Assembly (NCBI GenBank): GCA_902629855.1
Contig: CACOSI010000004.1
Location: 61,045 to 125,044, forward strand
Direction: 5' to 3'
DNA: 64,000 nt
Origin: an uncultured Fidelibacterota bacterium
Lineage (GTDB): Bacteria > Fidelibacterota > Marinisomatia > Marinisomatales > Marinisomataceae
The notes beneath the pieces were generated by a model. The model was given only the letters and a program-made list of their open reading frames with translations, was not told the origin of the DNA and did not search any database. This document shows, piece by piece, positions 9,969 through 20,655 of the stretch; positions within the stretch are counted from its first letter, which is position 1, and the number at the start of each line of letters is the position of its first letter. The position numbers were made by a program, and so were the translations under genes.

Positions 9969-10448
9969 TTATTCTTCTTCCTCTGGAGGAAATACTTCGG
10001 TATTAAGCTTTTTAAGTTGTTTCTTAATATCAGAAAGATCTCTTCTTGTTCTACGCTTTTCAGAATCAAAATTATCTTCTAATCCTTCTAAATCACGTTG
10101 AACATTTTTAATTCTTTTTGATAAATCTCTATCTACTCTTTTGATTTCATAAGCAAGATCATCAATTAAGCTACCTAGAGAATCTGCTTTAGCATAAATC
10201 AATTTAGTATTTGCAAGAATCATATCTTGACCTTTTTTAATCTCTTTACCTTGACCTATGTTTTCAAGTTCAACAGCTTTTACTCTTTGTTTAAACTCTT
10301 TGTTAACCATATCTACATGCTCAGCTTGTTCTGATCTTAGTTGTGACATCTCATCCATTGCAGAACCATACTGGACTAGTGAAAAACCTACAGCTAATGC
10401 TAAGGCTAAAACTACTACACTTAAAATCTTTTCTGTATTAGATAACAT
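9969..10448 (-). CDS. Membrane-anchored coiled-coil protein
   Basis: N-terminal TM (ILSVVVLALALAVGFSLV) then charged coiled coil. Confidence 0.6.
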   Translation of the reverse strand: MLSNTEKILSVVVLALALAVGFSLVQYGSAMDEMSQLRSEQAEHVDMVNKEFKQRVKAVELENIGQGKEIKKGQDMILANTKLIYAKADSLGSLIDDLAYEIKRVDRDLSKRIKNVQRDLEGLEDNFDSEKRRTRRDLSDIKKQLKKLNTEVFPPEEEE

Positions 10449-10524
10449 AATTTAAATACCTCAATTGTTTTTATTAAGTCCACCGAAACTAATCAATGAA
10501 AATTCAATATGAAAACATTTTTTT

Positions 10525-11499
10525 TTAATTTGGGACATTTCCGATTCTTTTCAATCTTGGAAGATAACTTTCTAAATCTATTGAAAACCAAGTTATGATA
10601 GGTTGACCAAGGATATGGTTTTCAGGTACAAAACCCCAATACCTAGAATCTTCACTATTATCTCTATTGTCACCCATCATCCAAAAATAATTTTGTTTTA
10701 ATTCATAACTATTAACTTCTGTGATTGGTTTATTATTGATAAATAAATATTTCAAATACTCTTTTTTCATAACCGACATCCATGGATTAATCAATTTAGC
10801 TTTAGGACTTGGTGCGTAATTATTAAAAACATTTCTATTAGCTGTTCTTCTGAATAAATCGTAAGGATCTTCATTTGTAAATGTTAGGGTTTGATCATTG
10901 AAACGTAGTTCAACAATATTTTTTTCAAAAATCAAAATTGGTAAAATAAATTCCCAATTCATTTCTTCGTTAATTTCTACAATATCTCCTTTTTTAGGAA
11001 TTCTGATTTCAGGAATATTATCTTTATTACCATTTTTTAAAAAAATATTTTGATCTTGGAATGATGTGTCAAATCCTTCAGTCGACAAAAATTGTCCTCC
11101 CTCTGGTAATAAGTATTCTTGATTATTTACATAAACTTTTCTGTTTAATATAGATAATGTATCTCCGGGTAATCCTATACATCTTTTTACGTATTTATAT
11201 ACATTATCTCTAGGATATTCAAAAACAACAACATCTCCTCTTTCAACTTTTTTAAACGCAGGTAATCTGTATTCAGGTAAAAAGGTTGGAACGCTTATTG
11301 CTGAAAATGGAATCCATATTTTTTCCGGAATTTTCATACCATATATATAACGGCTTCCAACGAGCATGTCCCCTCTTAATATATTTTTTTCCATACTGCT
11401 TGTTGGAACAATATATAGTTCTACTACTGTTTCTTTTAGAAAAAGAACAACTAGTATTAAAAAAAATAGTGACTTTATTTCTTTAATAATTTTTTTCAT
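10525..11499 (-). CDS. lepB: Signal peptidase I
   Basis: VPTSSMEKNILRGD, YVKRCIGLPGDTL, MMGDNRDNSEDSRYWGFVP. Confidence 0.93.
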   Translation of the reverse strand: MKKIIKEIKSLFFLILVVLFLKETVVELYIVPTSSMEKNILRGDMLVGSRYIYGMKIPEKIWIPFSAISVPTFLPEYRLPAFKKVERGDVVVFEYPRDNVYKYVKRCIGLPGDTLSILNRKVYVNNQEYLLPEGGQFLSTEGFDTSFQDQNIFLKNGNKDNIPEIRIPKKGDIVEINEEMNWEFILPILIFEKNIVELRFNDQTLTFTNEDPYDLFRRTANRNVFNNYAPSPKAKLINPWMSVMKKEYLKYLFINNKPITEVNSYELKQNYFWMMGDNRDNSEDSRYWGFVPENHILGQPIITWFSIDLESYLPRLKRIGNVPN

Positions 11500-12044
11500 A
11501 GCATTAACGAAATTGGTTTAAATGTCTTTCTATGTATTTCTGTAAATGAGTGTTTATTCAATGCTTGTAAATGTTTTTTAGTTCCATATCCACTATTAGA
11601 TAAAAAATCATACTCAGGATAAATATAATGAAAGGATCTCATAATTTCATCTCTTGTTACTTTGGCGATGATTGAAGCAGCCATAATATTGTCAAATTTT
11701 TGGTCGCCCTTTATAATTCCTTCATTTTTAATAGGTATATCTAGACCGAATCCATCAATAAGAATTTTATTAGGTTTTATTTCAAGACCATTTATAGCTT
11801 CTATCATAGCTTGTTCAGTTGCAACTTTAATGTTGTGATCATCAATGAAATCATTCCATTTTATACCAATTGATATAGATTCAGATGATTCCATAATAAT
11901 TGGATAAAGTTTTTCTCTAACTTTTTTGGAAATTTTTTTAGAATCATTTAACAATTCAATCTTTTCATTCAGAATTACTGCAGCCGCAACGACTGGGCCA
12001 GCTAAAGCCCCTCTACCAACCTCATCAACACCTGCAATTATCAT
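11496..12044 (-). CDS. rnhB: Ribonuclease HII
   Basis: IAGVDEVGRGALAGPVVAAAV, DSKKISKK motifs. Confidence 0.95.
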   Translation of the reverse strand: MIIAGVDEVGRGALAGPVVAAAVILNEKIELLNDSKKISKKVREKLYPIIMESSESISIGIKWNDFIDDHNIKVATEQAMIEAINGLEIKPNKILIDGFGLDIPIKNEGIIKGDQKFDNIMAASIIAKVTRDEIMRSFHYIYPEYDFLSNSGYGTKKHLQALNKHSFTEIHRKTFKPISLML

Positions 12045-12107
12045 GATTGAAAATTAAACAAAAAAAATTAATGTACATCTTTTAAAAAAATATATTAATA
12101 TGTTGTT

Positions 12108-13676
12108 ATGTCTAAACAAAAGTATGCTTTAATAGTATTTTCAATCATTGCTGTTTTATTACTGTCACCTGGTATAGGTGTTGATTTTTACGATAAAGTT
12201 TGGTCATTTCCAGGTAATTTCTTTTCCGAAGACTTTAAAAACAACTTTCCTTTAACAAGTATTCCACTAATGGTTTTTGCTTTACTTGGTACAGGCGTTT
12301 ACATGACATTTAAATTAGGTTTTCCTCAACTTAAACATGTTTTACACGGTATAAAGGTTACTAGAGGTGATTATGATGATGTTGAGGATGAAGGTGATTT
12401 AAATCACTTTAAAGCTTTATCTACAGCCTTAGCTGCAACTGTTGGAATTGGAAATATCGCTGGTGTAGCTATAGCAATCTACTATGGAGGTCCAGGAGCA
12501 TTGTTTTGGATGTGGATAACAGCATTTTTTGGTACAGCACTTAAATATTCAGAATGTACGCTAGCCCTTAAATACAGGGAAACAGACAAGTTTGGAAATA
12601 CTGCAGGTGGACCCATGTATACAATTGAAAATGGTTTAGGACCAAAATGGAGATGGTTAGCTGTAACTTTTGCATCTTTTGCAGTTATTTGTTCTTTTTT
12701 TACTGGAAATGCAATTCAAGCATTTACCTTAACAGATCAACTTTATAGTCAATTTTTGCCTCTTTTAGGTGCAGAACATTTTCTTATGACAAAATCAGTA
12801 GTAGTACCTGGAATTCTTGAACCTTCTGTAATACAAATTATTTTAGGTATTATTCTTGCTACCATAGTTGGTTCAGTAATACTTGGTGGAATTAAAAGAA
12901 TTGGTAACGTAACTGGTTATTTAGTTCCAATAATGGCAACAATCTATGTCTTTACAGCTCTTTTCATAGTTCTTTCAAATTATGATAAAGTAGGAAATGC
13001 TTTTAGTACAATCTTTTCAATGGCTTTTAATCCTCCTGCAGAAATTGCTGGAATAAGTGCTGGTGCTTTTATTGCTTTTTTAAATACAATGATGATGGGT
13101 GTAAAGCGTGGTTTATTTTCTAGTGAAGCTGGACAAGGATCTGCTGCAATAGCTCACTCTACTGCCAAAACAAAGTATTCAGTAAGGGAAGGTGTTGTTG
13201 CTTTACTTGAACCATATATTGATACGATTATTATTTGTACTTTAACCGGTTTGGTTATTATGGTAACAGATTCTTGGCATTTAACCGAATTCTACTCAAA
13301 AAGAATAGATCCTTCAATTACACAAGATATGTGGATGAATAGCAGTGTTCTTACAAGTCATGCTTTTGCTCAAGGTGTTCCATTTGGTGATAAAATAGTT
13401 ACTTTGGCAGTAGTACTTTTTGCGATATCAACTGCTATAAGTTGGTCTTTCTATGGTGACCGAGCTACAGAATATCTTTTTGGCTCTGAAGCAATAAAGT
13501 ATTATAGATATGTTTATGTTGTAATGGTTTTTGTTGGTTCTATTCTTCTTCTCGAACCTGTGTGGATCTTTGGAGACGCAGCCCTAGGATTCATGACTTT
13601 TCCAAATTTGATAGCAATTTTACTTCTTAGCACAAAATTAAAAGACTTATCAGCTAAATATTTTGAAAAATACTGA
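12108..13676 (+). CDS. Sodium:alanine/amino-acid symporter (AGCS family)
   Basis: Multi-TM; ALAATVGIGNIAGVA, GGPMYTIENGLG, KRGLFSSEAGQGSA. Confidence 0.92.
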   Translation: MSKQKYALIVFSIIAVLLLSPGIGVDFYDKVWSFPGNFFSEDFKNNFPLTSIPLMVFALLGTGVYMTFKLGFPQLKHVLHGIKVTRGDYDDVEDEGDLNHFKALSTALAATVGIGNIAGVAIAIYYGGPGALFWMWITAFFGTALKYSECTLALKYRETDKFGNTAGGPMYTIENGLGPKWRWLAVTFASFAVICSFFTGNAIQAFTLTDQLYSQFLPLLGAEHFLMTKSVVVPGILEPSVIQIILGIILATIVGSVILGGIKRIGNVTGYLVPIMATIYVFTALFIVLSNYDKVGNAFSTIFSMAFNPPAEIAGISAGAFIAFLNTMMMGVKRGLFSSEAGQGSAAIAHSTAKTKYSVREGVVALLEPYIDTIIICTLTGLVIMVTDSWHLTEFYSKRIDPSITQDMWMNSSVLTSHAFAQGVPFGDKIVTLAVVLFAISTAISWSFYGDRATEYLFGSEAIKYYRYVYVVMVFVGSILLLEPVWIFGDAALGFMTFPNLIAILLLSTKLKDLSAKYFEKY

Positions 13677-14442
13677 TAATTTATTAGAGAACGCTTTAGA
13701 AATTGCAGATTTAGCATATAATGTTATCTCAGATGCGTCATCTCAAAGAAAAAATTTTAATTCAAAAGGTGAGATTTCTAATCTAATAACTAAGACAGAT
13801 CTTGAAGTAGATAAGTTAATAACAAACTTTTTATCGGAAAAATTTCCAGAACATAATATAGTTTCAGAAGAGCAAGGAAATAATAAAAAAAATTCAGATT
13901 ATTGTTGGTATATTGATCCAATTGATGGTACAAATAATTTTGTACACAATTATCCTTCATATGCGACTTCTATAGGATTATTCTACCTTAATAAACCTTT
14001 ATTGGGAGTTGTTTATGATATTCCCAATAATGAGAAATTTTATGCTATCAAAAATGAAGGTTCATATTGTAATAATAAAAGGATTAGTGTATCACAAAAT
14101 GATTTTTCAAACGGCTTGTATGTCACTGGTTTTATTCCATACGATGAAAAATATATCGATAAAAATTTGCAAGTAATTAAAAATATAAATTTGAACTCAC
14201 ATGGAGTAAGACGATTGGGCGCTGCTTCATTAGATATGTGTCATGTTGCAAAAGGAATTGTTGAGGGTTTCTGGGAATATAATCTTCAACCGTGGGATAC
14301 AGCTGCTGGAAATATTATCATTTCTGAAGCAGGTGGAAAAATAACAGACGATGCAAACAATCCTTATAATTTTAACAAATGCATCGTTGCTTCTAATAGC
14401 TTAGTTCACAGTGATTTCGTTAATATAATTAGTAAATCTTAA
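13663..14442 (+). CDS. suhB: Inositol monophosphatase family protein
   Basis: IVSEEQG, YIDPIDGTNNFVHNYP, PWDTAAGNIIISEAGG. Confidence 0.88.
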   Translation: MKNTDNLLENALEIADLAYNVISDASSQRKNFNSKGEISNLITKTDLEVDKLITNFLSEKFPEHNIVSEEQGNNKKNSDYCWYIDPIDGTNNFVHNYPSYATSIGLFYLNKPLLGVVYDIPNNEKFYAIKNEGSYCNNKRISVSQNDFSNGLYVTGFIPYDEKYIDKNLQVIKNINLNSHGVRRLGAASLDMCHVAKGIVEGFWEYNLQPWDTAAGNIIISEAGGKITDDANNPYNFNKCIVASNSLVHSDFVNIISKS

Positions 14443-14843
14443 TTATAAATAAATTTTATATTTTTCTCTATCTGATTTGATAGACTTTTATGAACTGGAC
14501 AATTGTTTGCTGCTCTTTCAAGAATAATTTTTATTTTATCATCGTAAGAAGTAGGAAAATTAACAATTATATCAATTTGAGATATCATACGAGGCTCTGT
14601 TCCCATTGTTTTTTTAACTGATGCAGTCGTTCCTTTTAAGTCAATATTGTATTTTTGCATTGCTATACCCATAATTGTAAGCATACAGCTTGCAAGAGAT
14701 GCACAAACTAAATCCGTTGGAGAAAATTTTTCTCCTAGTCCTTGATTATCTTTTGGAGCATCTGTATCTAATGAAGAACCTGATTCGAGATGTACGGCTT
14801 TTGTTCTTAAATTACCTTCGTAAGTAATTTCAAATTTATTCAT
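14439..14843 (-). CDS. OsmC-family protein
   Basis: FSPTDLVCASLASCMLTIMG and NCPVHKSL two-Cys motif. Confidence 0.88.
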   Translation of the reverse strand: MNKFEITYEGNLRTKAVHLESGSSLDTDAPKDNQGLGEKFSPTDLVCASLASCMLTIMGIAMQKYNIDLKGTTASVKKTMGTEPRMISQIDIIVNFPTSYDDKIKIILERAANNCPVHKSLSNQIEKNIKFIYN

Positions 14844-14849
14844 ACAATT

Positions 14850-15842
14850 TTATGACAATTCTAAATAGTCTTTAACATCTGATAAAACATTTTTCATTAG
14901 TTTATCATCCGATTCCAACAACCCTTTTACCTTCTCTCTACCCTGTGCAATCTTTTCACCTTTATAAGAGAACCATGAACCCATTTTTTCAACAACTCCA
15001 CCTTGTAAGGCAAGATCTAATAAATCGCCAGAATATGAAATCCCTTTACCATACATGATATCAAATTCTGTCATTTTAAAAGGAGGAGCTACCTTATTTT
15101 TAACTACTTTAACACGAGTTCTATTTCCAGTCATATCAGTTCCTTCTTTGATAGCAGCAATTCTTCGAATATCTATTCTAACTGAAGAATAAAATTTTAG
15201 AGCTCTGCCTCCAGGAGTAGTTTCTGGACTTCCAAACATTACGCCAATTTTTTCTCTAATTTGATTAATAAAAACAACGCAAGTTCTTGATTTATTGATC
15301 GGACCAGAAAGTTTTCTGAGCGCCTGTGACATCAATCGTGCTTGCAATCCAACAGTGACATCTCCAATCTGTCCATCTAATTCCTGTTTCGGAACTAATG
15401 CAGCTACAGAATCAATAACAATCACATCAAGTGCTGCAGTTTCTAATAGTTTTTGAAGAATATCTAATGCCTGTTCTCCAGAATCTGGCTGAGAAACTAA
15501 AAGATCATCAGCATTACATCCAAGATTCTTAGCATATTCAGGATCTAAAGCATTTTCTGCGTCAATAAAAGCTGCTTTACCGCCGTTTTTTTGACATTCT
15601 GCAACAATATGAAGCGCTAAGGTTGTTTTTCCTGAAGATTCAGGACCAAAAACTTCAACTATTCTACCTTTTGGAACTCCACCAACTCCTAAAGCCATAT
15701 CTAAAGACAAACAACCAGTAGAAATTGACTCTACATCTAAATTTGCTGTTCCACCAAGCCTCATGATAGAACCTTCTCCATATTCTTTGTTAATATCTAA
15801 TTGAACTGCCTCTAAAGCTTTATCTGTATTTTTTTTTGCCAT
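14850..15842 (-). CDS. recA: Recombinase RecA
   Basis: [48 protein letters not shown]. Confidence 0.99.
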   Translation of the reverse strand: MAKKNTDKALEAVQLDINKEYGEGSIMRLGGTANLDVESISTGCLSLDMALGVGGVPKGRIVEVFGPESSGKTTLALHIVAECQKNGGKAAFIDAENALDPEYAKNLGCNADDLLVSQPDSGEQALDILQKLLETAALDVIVIDSVAALVPKQELDGQIGDVTVGLQARLMSQALRKLSGPINKSRTCVVFINQIREKIGVMFGSPETTPGGRALKFYSSVRIDIRRIAAIKEGTDMTGNRTRVKVVKNKVAPPFKMTEFDIMYGKGISYSGDLLDLALQGGVVEKMGSWFSYKGEKIAQGREKVKGLLESDDKLMKNVLSDVKDYLELS

Positions 15843-15864
15843 TATGTGATTACCCTTCTAATAA

Positions 15865-17154
15865 TTATGAACTTTTTAAAATTTTTCGTATTTCATTAAG
15901 ACACAAGATAACAGTTAATTCACGATTTGTGTTTCTGTTAGGTGTTAAATTATACCTCTTAATATATAAATTATTTTTATAAAATATTCCAACAAATACT
16001 AGTCCAACAGGTTTTTTTTCAGTTCCTCCATCTGGTCCTGCAATTCCTGTTATACCAATTCCTATATCGGTACTATTTTTTAGAGCGATTCCTTCTGCTA
16101 ATGCACCTGCTACTTCTTCGCTTACAGCACCAAACTTATCAATTAATTTTTTATCAACATTAACATCTGAAATTTTTAATTCATTACTATAACAAATTGA
16201 TCCACCCTTATAATATGACGAACTCCCAGGAAAGTCTGTAAGCTTAGCTCCAAGAAGTCCAGCTGTACAAGATTCGGCAGTACTTATCGTTAAATTATTC
16301 TTAATAAATAAGTTAGCTATTACCTCTTCAAGCTTATCAGTATCAAATCCATAAACATACTTTTTAATTCTCTTAACAATTAAGCTAATTAATTCTTCAA
16401 TTTTTTCATTATCTATTGATGTAATTCTTATATCAACTCCGAGCATTCTATGAGGTAAAAATGCAATATCACAAATTTCTTTGTAATTATCTATCAAATC
16501 GGATATTTTCTCCTGCAAAACTGATTCTGGAACACCTGTAGTTCTTATGCTTCTACATATTACTTTATGTTTATTTGTTTTTTCTATTTGAGGCAATACA
16601 TAATTATTGAACATTGATTGCATCTCTTTAGGTACACCAGGTAGAGCATAAAAATGAACTTTTCTTTGTTCACCTTTAAACATTTTAACTGCAGACTTAA
16701 AACCTGAAGAATGACTCTTGAAATAGTGTAATCCCCTGGCGCTACCAATAAGGTTTGGTATCATTATACCTTTTTTTGATTTATAAGCTTGATTTTTATT
16801 AAGATTTGGAATTTTAAAATTTAATTTTTTAAATCTTTCTTTTAATTGATTCCAATACTCTTTATCAAACTCTTCTGAATCATCAAAGTATTCAAAAAAT
16901 GCTGAAACTGTTATATCGTCAACCGTAGGACCTAAACCTCCAGTAACAATTATATGATCACACTCCCACCTAGACCATTGATATTCAAGAGTATCATAAA
17001 TTTCACCAAAATCATCCTTAATTGTGTGATGAATATCAACTTTGATTCCAGCAGCTAAAAGCTGTTGACCGATCCACGCTGCATTTCTATCGAGTGTAAA
17101 GCCATTTAAAAGCTCATTTCCAATTGTAATTAAACCAACTCTCATAGTGCCCAT
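15865..17154 (-). CDS. cinA: CinA family protein (competence/damage-inducible, nicotinamide-nucleotide amidohydrolase)
   Basis: ITIGNELLNGFTLDRNAAWI, TGGLGPTVDD, STAESCTAGLLGAKLTDFPGSS. Confidence 0.95.
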   Translation of the reverse strand: MGTMRVGLITIGNELLNGFTLDRNAAWIGQQLLAAGIKVDIHHTIKDDFGEIYDTLEYQWSRWECDHIIVTGGLGPTVDDITVSAFFEYFDDSEEFDKEYWNQLKERFKKLNFKIPNLNKNQAYKSKKGIMIPNLIGSARGLHYFKSHSSGFKSAVKMFKGEQRKVHFYALPGVPKEMQSMFNNYVLPQIEKTNKHKVICRSIRTTGVPESVLQEKISDLIDNYKEICDIAFLPHRMLGVDIRITSIDNEKIEELISLIVKRIKKYVYGFDTDKLEEVIANLFIKNNLTISTAESCTAGLLGAKLTDFPGSSSYYKGGSICYSNELKISDVNVDKKLIDKFGAVSEEVAGALAEGIALKNSTDIGIGITGIAGPDGGTEKKPVGLVFVGIFYKNNLYIKRYNLTPNRNTNRELTVILCLNEIRKILKSS

Positions 17155-17654
17155 AAGTTAAAAAAAATAATTATTATTAATGCTGATAATAAAGCTGCAG
17201 CTATATCATCTCCAATAACTCTTATATATGGAGTTTCATTTTTATTATTTTCAATCCAACCAACTGGACCCACTTTAGATATATCAAAGAATCTGAAAAT
17301 GATAAAAGTAATTATAAATATGTTATTTTTATTGAAAAATTGTGTATCAAAATTAGCATTATTTGAAAAAAAATAAATGAAAGCATTTACTAACCCTAAT
17401 GCTATACCCATGCCTATTACTTCGTCCAAAACAAATTCTTTTGGATCTTCATTTTGTAATTCATTTACAAGTTTTTTATATGCTCTTGGAGCTATAATTA
17501 AAGAGAAAAATGCTATAAATGATGCAGTTTCAGCTGAGTTTTCAGCTAGTGCAATCAGAAGAATCATTAAGGATGACCATGTACCTCCACCTGGTAATTT
17601 CCCGATACCAAATAAAGTAGCTAATTGATAATTAATACCTTTTTTAAAATCCAT
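17142..17654 (-). CDS. pgpA: Phosphatidylglycerophosphatase A
   Basis: GIGKLPGGGTWSS, VLDEVIGMGIAL; start trimmed to internal Met. Confidence 0.87.
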   Translation of the reverse strand: MDFKKGINYQLATLFGIGKLPGGGTWSSLMILLIALAENSAETASFIAFFSLIIAPRAYKKLVNELQNEDPKEFVLDEVIGMGIALGLVNAFIYFFSNNANFDTQFFNKNNIFIITFIIFRFFDISKVGPVGWIENNKNETPYIRVIGDDIAAALLSALIIIIFFNLWAL

Positions 17655-18147
17655 TTTTTTTGAAGTAATGAATACCAGTCGCAAAAGCATATATCGCATT
17701 AATACTTACAATAATGTCTATTATTGATTGTTGAGGATTGTAAAATAAAATTATCAAAACCATTCCATGTTGAAATACAGTTTTCAGTTTACCATATTTT
17801 GATGTTTCCAATGGTTTGTTCTTTGAAATTAAATAATTACGATAGAATGTAATTATAACATCTCTTCCAATAATTACAATGAATGCCCATAAAGGAATTA
17901 AACCGATATAAAGAAGAGATGATAAAGCACCTATCATTAAAATTTTATCTGCAAGTGGATCCATGTAATTACCATGCTCAGAAACTAGTTTATATTTTCT
18001 AGCTATTCTTCCATCAGCAATATCACTGATACTACCATAAGCAAAAAATAAAGCAGCTATAAAGAAGTTGTTATTTATTATCAAATAGACGATTAAAGGT
18101 GTTATAATTATTCTAGAATATGTCAGAAAATTTAGGAAATTTTTCAA
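17644..18147 (-). CDS. pgsA: CDP-diacylglycerol-glycerol-3-phosphate 3-phosphatidyltransferase
   Basis: Family motif SDIADGRIARKYKLVSEHGNYMDPLADK. Confidence 0.92.
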   Translation of the reverse strand: MKNFLNFLTYSRIIITPLIVYLIINNNFFIAALFFAYGSISDIADGRIARKYKLVSEHGNYMDPLADKILMIGALSSLLYIGLIPLWAFIVIIGRDVIITFYRNYLISKNKPLETSKYGKLKTVFQHGMVLIILFYNPQQSIIDIIVSINAIYAFATGIHYFKKNGF

Positions 18148-18743
18148 TTAATTTTTGTCCTTCCAGAAATTGCTGTAGCAATAGTTTTGTCGTCGATATA
18201 TTCTAAATTACTTCCAACAGGTAAACCAACAGCTAATCTTGAGATTTTAACCTTTTTATCTTTAAGAACTTTTTCTATATAAAGAGCTGTAGCATTTCCA
18301 GATGTACTGGGATTAGTTGCAATAATAATTTCTTTTAAATCAGGGTTGATTCTTTCTAACAACTTATCAAAAGAAAGGTCTGATGGTCCAATACCATCTA
18401 AGGGAGAAATTGCACCTCCTAATACATGATACAATCCATCAAAACTATTTGTATTCTCAATTTTAATTACATCCTCCATATTTTCAACAACGCAAAGCAA
18501 TTCTGAATTTCTATTCTTATCACTTAATGGAGAGTCTTCCCCTTTTAAGAAAACCATACCAGTTGTTGGGCAAATATCTAATTTTTCATTAACATCTGTA
18601 ATAGCATTAATTAAATTTTTACCAAACGATTTATCAGATTTTACAATGAAATATGCAATTCTCTCTGCTCCTTTTCTTCCAATACCAGGAAATTTTGTAA
18701 GCGACTCAATTAGTTCTTCAATATATTTTGGAGCATTTGTCAT
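18144..18743 (-). CDS. recR: Recombination protein RecR, Cys4 zinc motif mostly lost
   Basis: LTKFPGIGRKGAERIAYFI, LGGAISPLDGIGPSDL, IIATNPSTSGNATALYI; zinc region DICPTTGMVFLKGEDSPLSDKNRN. Confidence 0.95.
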   Translation of the reverse strand: MTNAPKYIEELIESLTKFPGIGRKGAERIAYFIVKSDKSFGKNLINAITDVNEKLDICPTTGMVFLKGEDSPLSDKNRNSELLCVVENMEDVIKIENTNSFDGLYHVLGGAISPLDGIGPSDLSFDKLLERINPDLKEIIIATNPSTSGNATALYIEKVLKDKKVKISRLAVGLPVGSNLEYIDDKTIATAISGRTKIN

Positions 18744-19057
18744 TAAAAACCTGGCAATCCATCTGTTAGGCCACCAGTGACAGCTTTAAGTTTTTTTGCT
18801 GAAGTATCTTTTGCTTGTTTTAATGCTTCATTAATTGCTGTTTTCATAGCATTCTCAATTATATAAGCTTCACTACTTAGTAAAGTTTCATCTAAAACTA
18901 CTTGTTTTGTCTCCATATCTGCTGTCATAACAACTTTACAAAGGCCATTAGCAGACGCTCCTTCACATTCAATACTTTCAAGCTCTTTTTTAATTTTTTT
19001 CATTTGAGTTCTCATATTTTGAGCTTGCTTCATCATTTCTTTCATATTTCCAAACAT
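18743..19057 (-). CDS. ybaB: YbaB/EbfC family nucleoid-associated protein
   Basis: FGNMKEMMKQAQNMRTQMKKIKKEL; dnaX-ybaB-recR order. Confidence 0.93.
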   Translation of the reverse strand: MFGNMKEMMKQAQNMRTQMKKIKKELESIECEGASANGLCKVVMTADMETKQVVLDETLLSSEAYIIENAMKTAINEALKQAKDTSAKKLKAVTGGLTDGLPGF

Positions 19058-20625
19058 TATAGCGCATCCTTCCCATCAAAAATTGATACAATATCATTTT
19101 CGTTCATATTTTCTTTTTCTTCTTCTTCAATTTTTTCAACATTTGTGTCAATTGATAATTTCATTTTAATTTTAGAATTATATTTTTCATTAATAAGATT
19201 TCCAATATCATCTAAATTTTCTTCTAAAAGCTTTTTATTAAAATCCGAACCATCATAAGATATTAATTCCAAGATATTATTTTCCAGAGAACCTAAAATG
19301 CAACCGGTTAATTGAGCTCCAACAGATCCTCTTTTTTTTGAAATGTACTTTATTGTTTCTTCCCATTCATTTTTTAATAAACTAATTGATAACTCCTGAA
19401 CTTCTTTAGGCTTTTTGTCATCGGTATTCACTTTTTTTTCGGGAATAGTCTTAATCTCCTCTTTAATTCTAACTGGCTCATTGTTTTCATTTTCTGAAAT
19501 ATCTTTTTTTAAAAAATTTTGAATCTCTATACTCGAATCAAATTGAAGTAATTTTATTAGGTGTACTTCAAAAATTAAAAATTGGTCAGGAAATAGTTTG
19601 ATTTTTGAATAAAGTTCTGAAAGATTGTTTGACAGCCTAACTAAGTCTTTTTCTGACCATGAATAACTACATTTTCTATATCTTTTAGCTAATTCTGTAT
19701 CAACACCTACTAACTCAAGGCCTTTTTTATAATTTAAAAGAGAAAGATTCCTAAAATGCATAATTAACTCTTTTAGTAAGTCTTCGATAATAAACCCTTT
19801 ATCTTGTATTTTTGATAAAACTTCTAAGAGCAAGTTACCATCTTTATTATTAAGTGCATCTGAGATTAAAAAAAGTATTTCTACCGGCACCACACCAAGA
19901 AGGTTTTCAACTTCATCAAAATTTATTTTTTTGTCACTTAAAACGAAAACTTGATCTAAATACCCTAATGCGTCCCTCATGCTACCATTTGCTTTAGATG
20001 CAATAAGCTCAAGAGATTTATCATCAATTTCACGTGATTCCTCTGATACTATATATTCTAGTCTTTCAGTAATTGTTTTATTTGAAAGCGGAGCAAAGTC
20101 AAATTTTTGACATCTCGAAATTATTGTTTGAGGAATTTTGTGGACATCAGTTGTTGCTAATATAAATTTAACATGCTTAGGAGGCTCTTCAAGCGTCTTT
20201 AATAATGCATTAAACGCTTGCGTTGTCAGCATATGGACCTCATCTATAATAATGACTTTAAAATTACCATCAGCAGGCAAAAATTGAATATTTTCTCTTA
20301 GTTCTCTTATTTCATCAATACCTCTATTAGAAGCACCGTCAATTTCAATTACATCCATTGAACTTCCTGAAATAATACTTTTAACTTTTTCAGAATCGAT
20401 ATCATATTTAGTGGTTGGCTTATCGGAACCGTTAAGAGACATTGCTAAAAGACGTGCTGTCGTAGTTTTTCCAACACCTCTTGGTCCAGAGAATAAAAAG
20501 GCCTGAGCTAATCTATCTTTTTCAAATGCTTTTTCAATAGTCTCTGTAATATGAGGTTGACCTACAACATCTTTAAAATATTTAGGTCGCCATTTTAATG
20601 CTAATACTTGGTAATTATTCGACAT
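19057..20625 (-). CDS. dnaX: DNA polymerase III subunit tau/gamma, Cys4 zinc motif absent
   Basis: ALKWRPKYFKDVVGQPHI, FLFSGPRGVGKTTTARLLA, DEVHMLTTQAFNALLKTLEEPP. Confidence 0.97.
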   Translation of the reverse strand: MSNNYQVLALKWRPKYFKDVVGQPHITETIEKAFEKDRLAQAFLFSGPRGVGKTTTARLLAMSLNGSDKPTTKYDIDSEKVKSIISGSSMDVIEIDGASNRGIDEIRELRENIQFLPADGNFKVIIIDEVHMLTTQAFNALLKTLEEPPKHVKFILATTDVHKIPQTIISRCQKFDFAPLSNKTITERLEYIVSEESREIDDKSLELIASKANGSMRDALGYLDQVFVLSDKKINFDEVENLLGVVPVEILFLISDALNNKDGNLLLEVLSKIQDKGFIIEDLLKELIMHFRNLSLLNYKKGLELVGVDTELAKRYRKCSYSWSEKDLVRLSNNLSELYSKIKLFPDQFLIFEVHLIKLLQFDSSIEIQNFLKKDISENENNEPVRIKEEIKTIPEKKVNTDDKKPKEVQELSISLLKNEWEETIKYISKKRGSVGAQLTGCILGSLENNILELISYDGSDFNKKLLEENLDDIGNLINEKYNSKIKMKLSIDTNVEKIEEEEKENMNENDIVSIFDGKDAL

Positions 20626-20655
20626 AAGGTATATAATTTATAAAATCATAATAAA

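Noticed and set aside
9796-10101. 101-aa plus-strand ORF GVAELVDALVSNTSESNLMSVRARPSVQKK
   Set aside because: Typical false translation of tRNA-Leu.
19330-19520. Poly-A runs on the dnaX coding strand as a possible programmed frameshift/slippage site for gamma
   Set aside because: Several 7-8 A runs exist but are expected in an AT-rich genome; no single conserved slippery site with stop and hairpin could be established by eye.
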